Notes under the pieces: generated by a model
Databases searched by the model: none
Told to the model about the DNA's origin: nothing
The model's input: the letters and a program-made list of their open reading frames with translations, nothing else
Translations under genes and position numbers: made by a program
Assembly: GCA_050693895.1 (NCBI GenBank)
Contig: JBOGWS010000009.1
Location: forward strand, 1 to 64,000
DNA from: WHSV01 sp050693895
GTDB taxonomy: Bacteria > Actinomycetota > CADDZG01 > WHSQ01
Length of the DNA: 64,000 bases
Direction of reading: 5' to 3'
Shown: positions 63,013-64,000 of the stretch, piece after piece
Layout: every line of letters starts with the position of its first letter
How positions within the stretch are numbered: the stretch's first letter is position 1

Positions 63013-64000
63013 GGAGCCCTGCCCACGATCTCTTCGTAAGCAGCCGGATCGGTGGCGCCCTCGGTCGAGAGCACCAGTGCCGAGGTGGTCTGGTCGATGC
63101 CGAGGGTTCTTCGCGCGTCGGGGTGGTCGAGCAACTCGATCAGGCACGCGACACCCGCGGCCCCCGTTTCTCCCGAGACCACGTCCGCTTTGGCGAGCGC
63201 TCGCATTCCCTCACGCGCGCGTTCGTCCGCGAGTGCGACGTAAGCGTTGTACCCGCTCGACACGAGCGGCCAGGCAACCACGGACGGCGTCCCGCAGTTG
63301 AGGCCGGCCATGATCGAGTCGTGCGGTCCCGGGATGGTGACGATCCGTCCCGCCTCAATCGAGGCGAGGACGCAGGCCGACACTTCCGGTTCCACGCCCA
63401 ACATGCGCGGAGGTCGCATACCGGCTCGTCTGAAGTGTCGCACCGCCGCGGCCGCAAGTGCCCCGACTCCGATCTGGACGACGACGAGGTCGGGAGCGCC
63501 GTCGCCGAACTCGGACAACTGGTCGTCGATCTCCCAGAAGATCGTCGAGTACCCCTCGATCACCCATCTCGGGACGTCCTCGTAGCCGGGCCACGATGTG
63601 TCCGAAATTACGAGGCAGCGCTCGCCGGCCTCACGCGCGGAGCGCGCCACTGCGTCGTCGTACGTTCCGTCGATGACCTCGCAGGTCGCGCCTTCGCTCT
63701 CGATTCCCTCGACGCGCGCGGCTGCGGTGCCGGCGGGAACGAAGATGCGAGCCGAGAGACCGAGCAGCTTCGCCATGCGCGCGACGGCTCGTCCGTGGTT
63801 GCCGTCGGTCGCGGCCGCGAGGGTCAATGGGCGGTACGGCGCGAGCTGGTCGGTGAGCTCGTCGAAGCGCGCCCACTCCTCGAAGCCCCCGATATGTTCG
63901 TCGAGCGCGCGGTACACGCCCCAGGAGGCGCCGAGGATCTTGAACGAGGGAAGGCCGAGGCGGCTCGACTCGTCCTTCACCCACACCCGCCGGAACTCCA
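63009..64000 (-). CDS. dpaL: Diaminopropionate ammonia-lyase (DpaL/YgeX), 5' end cut by window
   Basis: PLP-dependent enzyme that converts 2,3-diaminopropionate to pyruvate and two ammonia. The frame is open to the right edge (EFRRVWVKDESSRLGLPSFKILGASWG first), so the N-terminus lies outside; 330 residues are visible of about 400. The PLP-Lys is in SFKILGAS, the substrate loop AAATDGNHGRAVA is present, and so are GVGALAAAAVRH and SGETGAAG. It faces the ygeW operon, its natural partner in E. coli, on the opposite strand. Confidence 0.92.
   Translation of the reverse strand, partial: EFRRVWVKDESSRLGLPSFKILGASWGVYRALDEHIGGFEEWARFDELTDQLAPYRPLTLAAATDGNHGRAVARMAKLLGLSARIFVPAGTAAARVEGIESEGATCEVIDGTYDDAVARSAREAGERCLVISDTSWPGYEDVPRWVIEGYSTIFWEIDDQLSEFGDGAPDLVVVQIGVGALAAAAVRHFRRAGMRPPRMLGVEPEVSACVLASIEAGRIVTIPGPHDSIMAGLNCGTPSVVAWPLVSSGYNAYVALADERAREGMRALAKADVVSGETGAAGVACLIELLDHPDARRTLGIDQTTSALVLSTEGATDPAAYEEIVGRAP

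Overview
The window is a dense, GC-rich bacterial segment: about 60 protein genes, one tRNA, many GTG/TTG starts, and many 1-8 base gene overlaps that imply translational coupling. No gene-free stretch exceeds about 300 bases. An actinomycete-type host (Actinomycetota) is suggested by four things: a block matching the Mycobacterium tuberculosis mec-cysO-cysM-murI-Rv1339-rphA-Rv1341 order, a mycothiol-type DinB enzyme, a HisN-type histidinol phosphatase, and PPOX/LLM proteins of the kind common in F420-using actinobacteria. I cannot place it more finely. I see no insertion sequence, prophage or CRISPR array, and only one tRNA, Leu(UAG).

Layout. 1-5962: an operon of hydantoinase-B-like, FdrA, DUF1116, DUF2877 and cyclase genes. 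The middle three match the E. coli oxamate carbamoyltransferase set AllF/AllG/AllH. 5991-7637: a GAF histidine kinase. 7838-14288: a housekeeping operon that begins with selD, read through an in-frame TGA as selenocysteine, and continues with mec, cysO, cysM, murI, an MBL phosphodiesterase, rph, rdgB and pdxH. 14266-18299 (minus): hisN, tRNA-Leu, an ABC-F ATPase, a cyclophilin and an enoyl-CoA hydratase. 18491-25776: a DJ-1/PfpI protein, a sugar epimerase, two paralogous LuxR-type regulators with one kinase, typA and a DUF456 protein. 25903-28465: cupredoxin lipoproteins and cell-surface proteins. 28455-35000: a mycothiol-type enzyme, then a VOC dioxygenase-HxlR-AMP ligase-citryl-CoA-lyase-like-aconitase-like operon. 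35070-47639: mixed genes, including a subtilase with a Trp-rich tail abutting a GGDEF-EAL protein, an Ada-AlkA fusion, LtrA and a MerR pair. 47846-55612: a secreted M14 carboxypeptidase, a PEP-mutase-family protein, and an ABC exporter divergent from a NarL-type two-component system. 55821-64000: an LLM oxidoreductase-ygeY-xdhD-ssnA-ygeW operon facing a partial dpaL.

How the genes fit together. Both ends of the window carry purine/ureide catabolism: AllFGH-like oxamate carbamoyltransferase on the left, and the XdhD/SsnA/YgeW/YgeY/DpaL set, known in enterobacteria and gut anaerobes for purine and urate breakdown, on the right. SelD makes selenophosphate. That supports selenocysteine synthesis, including its own, and could also supply labile selenium to an XdhD-type molybdenum hydroxylase. 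The least explained unit is the ligase/citrate-synthase-like/aconitase-like operon at 30725-35000, where both carbon-skeleton enzymes lack residues that are key in their canonical relatives.
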